This document shows positions 59,047 to 64,000 of a stretch of 64,000 nt of DNA, one piece after another. Numbering within the stretch: position 1 is the stretch's first letter; every line of letters begins with the position of its first letter. Both the position numbers and the translations under genes were made by a program. The stretch lies in the NCBI RefSeq assembly GCF_910596095.1, contig NC_056535.1, positions 2,823,001-2,887,000 on the forward strand, written 5' to 3'. The notes beneath the pieces are model-generated. The model was not told where the DNA came from. It made no database searches and was given only the letters and a program-made list of their open reading frames with translations. Source of the DNA: Thunnus maccoyii (lineage: Eukaryota; Chordata; Actinopteri; Scombriformes; Scombridae).

Positions 59047-60708
59047 TCATCTGCGACTTATTTGTCTCGCACCACCTCCGTGCATTTTCACACAATCTCG
59101 TCTGTCCTTCACCTGTGAACAAAGAAGGAAAATACTCTGTCAGTTCAAAGGCCACTTACCTATAGGAAATATCTTAGACCTTAACACAATTTCTAAGTTC
59201 CGATGTTTTGATGTACTTTCTTAAGAGCATATAAATAGGTTCTATGCAATTACATAGCTGCCTTGAATGATTAAAAACACTGTTTGTCCTTTAAAGGATA
59301 TCTCCGTGCACTGAATGATATGACACCTATAAATAAACTAAATCCCAACAGAGAGATGTGAACACCAAGATGGATCACGTCCATTTCACTGAGATCCATG
59401 CAGCTCATTCGAACTCCATAATGTCACATGACCTCCCTCTAAACTGCAATTCATTCAAACAGTTGATGTACAGATAAACTGATGAAAAAGTCCAGTCAAG
59501 CTATTACTGGGTTACATTTTTTAAACAGTATATCTGTAAAATATAAGACAATTTTCATATGAAATTCATAGCTGTCATGTCTAAATTCTGAAATACAATA
59601 GCATACAAATATGACAGCAGATGTCACACCAGAATTTCTGTCTTCTGCTATCTTACAGTTCAGGTAGCCTGCACTACTTGAAACTAATGTTATTTAATAT
59701 TTACATTTGTTTCCTAGTCTTCCTTTATTTTATATAACTGGTGATTTGAACACACTGACCAGACCTCATCCTTACACGAAGACAACAATTATAAATTTGC
59801 CATTTAAATGCTTCCTTGGTTATCAGGGCAGAAACACTGTAAAATAATCATGAACATGTATGGACTTCGACATGCTGAACCTCCATCGAATAGGTTTTGT
59901 CAAAATAATCCCACCGTAAATTTTGGAATTGGCAGCAGATTGATATGGAGCCTTAGTTGTGTATTGTGCAGGAGGGTGGTGCAGGAATAAGAGGTGAACT
60001 GTAGCCTTAAAAGTTGAAGCTGTGCTGTAATCATATCTACAACATTAAACGCTGAAAATTTAGAAAAAACTCTAAAATGTTGTATGTTTAATTTGAACGC
60101 TTGCCGATAAGAAATAAAGTTTTAAAATGTGTTATTTTGAGTGGGAGGTTTGTGTAAATATGAGACAAGTGTCAGTGTGTTGTGCTGTGGGCGTTTAGGG
60201 GCCCGTGTACTTAATATTTTACCCCTTTCCGTTGGTTGCTGAGGCAAAATGTGCAGATAGTCCGGGGCTGTTTGCCGTCTCCACTGCCCTTCACCTCCTT
60301 GTACACGGCACTCAGGCACGGCTGACCGTCCTTCCTCCCGTCCCCGACCACCAGCACGTTGGCCAAGTGCGAAATATAGCTGGACGCCAGGCGCAGCGTT
60401 TCGATCTTGGAGAGTTTTCTGTCCACCGGTTCCGTTGGGATCAGTGTCCGCAGCGCCGTGAAGGCCGTGTTGACGTTCTGGGTCCGGTGTCTCTCTCTAG
60501 CGTTGGCGGCGTTCCGTTGCCGGACCACCACACCGCCGGACTCCCGCGGGTAACTCTCCACCGGAATACCGCAGCAGCCGTAGCCCTGGTCGGTGCTGCC
60601 GTCGCTCTCGCTGCGGTTCCCCTCCTCGTCGTCCGACACCAAGGTCAGGTCAGCGGGGTAAGAGAAGGGATGTGTCGACACCGGCCTCAGCATAGTGAAA
60701 GCCATCAT
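59047..60708 (-). CDS. tcf15: Transcription factor 15 / paraxis (bHLH)
   Basis: Paraxis is a basic helix-loop-helix factor needed for somite epithelialisation and paraxial mesoderm/muscle development, acting as an E-protein heterodimer on E-boxes. Exon 1 is 60223-60708 and exon 2 is 59047-59112, joining as K-G|V-K to 183 residues. Visible: N-terminus [11 protein letters not shown], acidic [13 protein letters not shown], basic region [18 protein letters not shown], helix-loop-helix [20 protein letters not shown] ... [20 protein letters not shown], and the TCF15-specific tail [15 protein letters not shown]; exon 2 gives [20 protein letters not shown]. The start is either 60708 or 60705; the second ATG (MAFTML) matches mammalian TCF15 (MAFALL). 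The open frame continuing past the exon 1 donor (GTAAAA) to a nearby stop would end at GVKY and is less likely. Confidence 0.96.
59113..60222 (-). other. Intron of tcf15
   Basis: The donor GTAAAA follows AAAGGG and the acceptor is ttcacag before GTGAAGGAC. No other coding sequence was seen. The 1.1 kb is A+T-rich. Confidence 0.8.
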
Positions 60709-60899
60709 GGGTAAGCAAGTGTTGCACAGGGGAAGACCAATCCCTTATTTTCAAGTAGAAAACAGCTGCATGTAGGCTAGATAAGAGCCGTGCGTAAAAG
60801 TAACTCCAAGGTTTAACCAGCCCTGCAGAAGTCCCCAGTTTGTTTTGACACTTCCCCATAGGATGGTCTAGTGTGATAGTCATCACGACAGGGAGGGTT

Positions 60900-60905
60900 C
60901 TTATA
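60900..60905 (-). promoter_or_regulatory. Possible TATA box of tcf15
   Basis: On the minus strand GCTATAAGAACC lies about 190 bases upstream of the start codon, with a G+C-rich block behind it (CCCCTCCCCCTT on minus). The distance would give a 5' UTR of about 165 bases. The motif alone is weak evidence. Confidence 0.3.
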
Positions 60906-61256
60906 GCAGCAACAGTCACCCCTCAGCTGTAAGGGGGAGGGGTCGAGCACATGTAGGGGCTCCCATCCTCCCAAATGTTTTGGTCCTAAAAATCATAGAC
61001 ATGTGGGTATGACAAGGTGTAGACGCTTAGGCTATACCTTAACCCAAATGAGCCCTAATGTTAACCATTAGTTTTTATGAGTGGAGAGAAAAAAAACATG
61101 CACTGTAGACATTTATTGCATTTTTTGAAACAGAGACAAACATTCACTTTAAGCTGATTGTCCAGTGTAGAAACATAACAAATGCGGATGCTTCCATACA
61201 GATCTCGAAGGTTTATTATATGATTTGAAATATGAGTATGAAAAATGCTGTGAACA

Positions 61257-61430
61257 GTGGTGGAACGTAACCAAGTACATGTAGCCTACTCAAGTAGCCT
61301 AGTCATTTTTAGCAGGCTATTCGTACTTTACAGTATTTCCATTTCATTCTCCTTTACACTTATAATATTGTCCTTCATACTACTGTTGCTGTAATTTGCA
61401 GATAAAGATTTTACAGACAAAAAAAATACA
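61257..61430 (+). repeat. Interspersed repeat, left half
   Basis: Begins AGTGGTGGAACGTAACCAAG and continues with TACTTTACAGTATTTCCATT and GCAGATAAAGATTTTACAG, the left part of the abundant fish repeat also seen at 24490-24790. Its right part appears only at 62655. Confidence 0.65.
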
Positions 61431-62654
61431 CTCAGTTGCCATTTTTTATAGGGCTCTGGCTAAGACTAATGCACAAAGGTATTTCATATTAATGAGGCTA
61501 ACTAAATATAAGAAGCATTTCCCTGTATAAAGCAATACAACTCAATTGTGGCACAAATTAAACTTCAGCCTCCAACATGACCGTAAAGTTGAATCAACGC
61601 CTCTCTAGAACAGTTTAACAAAAACTATAACCTTCATGAAGGCAGGATTTCTTACAGGGCTGTTGCATTAGGGACTGAAAATTACTACGGTGGGGTCGGG
61701 GCTGAACCTTAAGGTGCACTTTGTAAAAAGGCCCTCCCTAGGAATATTAATATTTTCTTTGTATCCTTCCCTTGACTGAGAAGAAAATTGCATATAGAGT
61801 GGATCCTGTGTGCAGCATGTGCACTTCTGATACTGCTAAGTTCTGTTTTTGTGTGCAGCCAATTTAGTTTAACACACCGCATAACATTTCTAATATCTGG
61901 CTGACTGAGGAAGAACAGCCGATGAAGTGTTTGTTCAGATTACTTTGGCCTGAAGAACTCCTGCTGCATTAATGGACTGATTAAGGTTCTGAACTGTAAA
62001 TAGCCATAGTCAACGTGTGTCATGTAAATTCACCCATTTGTAGAACAAATTGGCAAAGTGTGATGCTAAACCGTCATTACAAGTTAGTTTTATACACATT
62101 TAAATTTACTGTATGTCTGCTGCAGATATATTGAAGATGGGAGCTTTCTGCACTTTCTGGAGAGGAACTGTTCAATCACTAGTAACTACAAATAAATATT
62201 CATGTCTGTTCTTTTTCTCAAAACTGAACCTATTAGCTTGTGTTTGACCATGTTGAAGAAAATAAAACCCTTATTAAAAGACAAGATTGTTGTCTTTCAC
62301 GTTATGGTAAAATGCACCTTTATTACTTTTGGCCCACACAAAAGCTATTTCTTTGATGTAACAAGTTTTTAAACTTATTTATTTCTTTCTACAATAAATC
62401 TCACAAGAAAAGAATGATATAGATTATAAATCTGTGATGAGAAAAAGTTAAAAGAGCCTCCAACTACCCGACCTTTAACAAAAAGAAAAAATGCACAACC
62501 TTCCTCCTTTTCATGCTCTTACTTGCTCATTTTTGCTTTGAACTGGCAACTGACTGTATGATCAGCATATAAATATATGATCCATTTTCTATATTAGGTT
62601 TTTGTTTTGTTTTCTAGATTAAGCTGATAGTGTATAAAAGTTGAAATAGTGTTA

Positions 62655-62860
62655 ATGAAACAGTAATAATAATCCACTATCATAATATAACACTGACAGG
62701 GGTCATTCTGCCTGCATAAATGAGCACTTTAGCTCACAATATTTCTGTATGTCCACATAAGTAAAATTTTGAAGGGAGGACTTTTACTTGTACCAGAGTA
62801 TTTCTACACTGTAGTATTGCTAGTTTTACTCGAGTAAAGGATCTGAATACCGGCTGTGAG
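62655..62860 (+). repeat. Interspersed repeat, right half
   Basis: Reads GAAACAGTAATAATAATCCA, ATAACACTGACAGGGGTCAT, GGAGGACTTTTACTTGTACC, AGTATTTCTACACTGTAGTA and AGTAAAGGATCTGAATAC. This is the right part of the same family whose left half lies at 61257-61430, in the same orientation. Confidence 0.65.
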
Positions 62861-64000
62861 CAACATGTTTGATAGCACTCTCCACCACCATTGTCAAAAC
62901 ACCAACAGAGAGAATACATTTTGGAACAATGATGTCCATCCCTCCACTGTTTGGAGGGTTCCTGAAATTGTCTGTAATATACATGTATATGGTACTGGAT
63001 GTACTGGATGGCTTTAGTGACTTGTGGTCATGTAACTTGCAAACACTTCATGCAGGTCAGCACTTTGGAATTTCCTCTCAAATTTTGAACTTCCTTCGGA
63101 AATCTGTTTCAATTATGTTTCTCCACCGTCTCTGGTCACTTTTTAGGTCCCAAAAATGAGGACACAGTAATTAGAGAGCTGACAAGTTGTGAATGTGAAT
63201 TTGAATATTGTAGTTTGTTCTCAAGAACATAGAGGGAGCTCCAAATTATAAAATATTTCATGTACTAATTAAATGTATATCAATGAAATATCAATACATC
63301 AGTCTCAATCTGCATATTAACTGACCCAACATGTGGATTTTGTGCAGTACAAGCATGATGTTGTCTTGGAAATCACAGATTAAAGCACACATTAAAATGC
63401 TAACCGCCCTTTCACCATTTGTATTTCTAGATTATGGAAACACACTCAGCCCCTGCATTGGCTCCTGTCCTCAGATGGCCAATATGATCAGTGGCTCTGC
63501 AGTTGCCCTGTGTCAGTTTGTCTAATGGGTTAAGTGCTGTGGGTAAATAAACACTCAGCAGATGCTGGAGGTGATCAAGCCTGAACTCTCTCTGTGGAAA
63601 CCGAGCAAATGGCTTCCAGATTGACTGGTGCTGTTGGAGGGAGGGTGGGACCGACTGCTGGAGAGCAGAGAGAGTGTCATCAAAGGGCCTGTTTTTACAA
63701 ACACAACCCTTCGACACATCAAACCGGGGCACCAGTGGCCCCTGGCCTCTGGCTCAGCTGCACCAACAACAGCGACCTGTGCGGAACCTGGTTCCACTCA
63801 TAAAGCAGGACACCATGGTGTTTTACCACGCTCTGCCAGCCAGCAACACGACCCTACTGCACTCTCTCTTCCCCAGCACCACCACTGCTTCACAGTTTGG
63901 AACCGTAAATACTTAACCCGCCGCCCCCCACACACCCCCAATCCCTCAGCCCTCTGCATCAACTTAGAGGAATGCCATTAAAAGCCTGTTGAGGTGATTA

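Larger units (their letters stand above)
60909..64000. other. Upstream of tcf15, no gene seen
   Basis: No exon was recognised on either strand. A split interspersed repeat occupies 61257-62860 (listed separately). The last 450 bases (about 63540-64000) are more G+C-rich, with several overlapping open frames on both strands but no recognisable domain. They could be a regulatory element or a 5' end of something beyond the window. Confidence 0.4.

Noticed and set aside
60205-60714. 169-codon open frame on the plus strand antisense to tcf15
   Set aside because: It is the G+C-rich shadow of the tcf15 first exon; the minus frame has a full bHLH domain and the plus frame has no recognisable domain.

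Overview
This is nuclear DNA from a vertebrate, almost certainly a ray-finned (teleost, probably percomorph) fish. The coding genes are vertebrate genes split by short GT-AG introns. The protein variants are fish-like, and the space between genes is filled with small DNA transposons, a CR1/L2-type LINE tail and interspersed repeats of kinds common in teleosts. All identifications rest on reading the sequence against remembered family features; no search was run.

Layout. (1) About 1-8.8 kb, plus strand: the 3' seven coding exons and 3' UTR of a serine incorporator gene, closest to SERINC3; its 5' exons lie outside the window. (2) About 11.8-17.6 kb, minus strand: an immunoglobulin-superfamily receptor gene (B7-H6/SIRP-like, V plus C1 domains) with an unusual exon order: signal, V, C1, transmembrane, then three more Ig exons and a stop. 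(3) About 20.5-23.1 kb, minus: two-exon tp53rk (the KEOPS kinase PRPK/Bud32). (4) About 24.2-30.2 kb, plus: slc2a10 (GLUT10), head to head with tp53rk. (5) About 31.8-48.5 kb, minus: csnk2a1 (CK2 alpha), with all 12 coding exons resolved and a probable non-coding first exon about 6 kb upstream. (6) About 48.6-59 kb: a stretch without recognisable genes, holding a LINE tail and G+C-richer blocks that may be regulatory. (7) About 59.0-60.7 kb, minus: tcf15 (paraxis), a mesoderm bHLH factor, two exons. (8) About 60.9-64 kb: no gene seen; it holds a stepwise-split interspersed repeat.

The genes belong to different cellular systems: membrane lipid/serine incorporation, immune recognition, tRNA t6A modification, sugar/dehydroascorbate transport, protein kinase signalling and somite/muscle development. 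They are not an operon-like unit. What ties them together is ancestral linkage: from general knowledge, the human orthologues of serinc3, tp53rk and slc2a10 lie on 20q13, and those of csnk2a1 and tcf15 (and the SIRP cluster) on 20p13. The window therefore looks like a compact fish version of the ancestor of human chromosome 20.

The most unusual gene is the Ig-superfamily one. All its exons are symmetric phase 1-1, so the internal transmembrane exon can be used, skipped or read through without breaking frame. That predicts membrane and secreted isoforms. Several well-delimited non-autonomous transposons (TTAA-flanked, TA-flanked and 8-bp-duplication types) are also visible.
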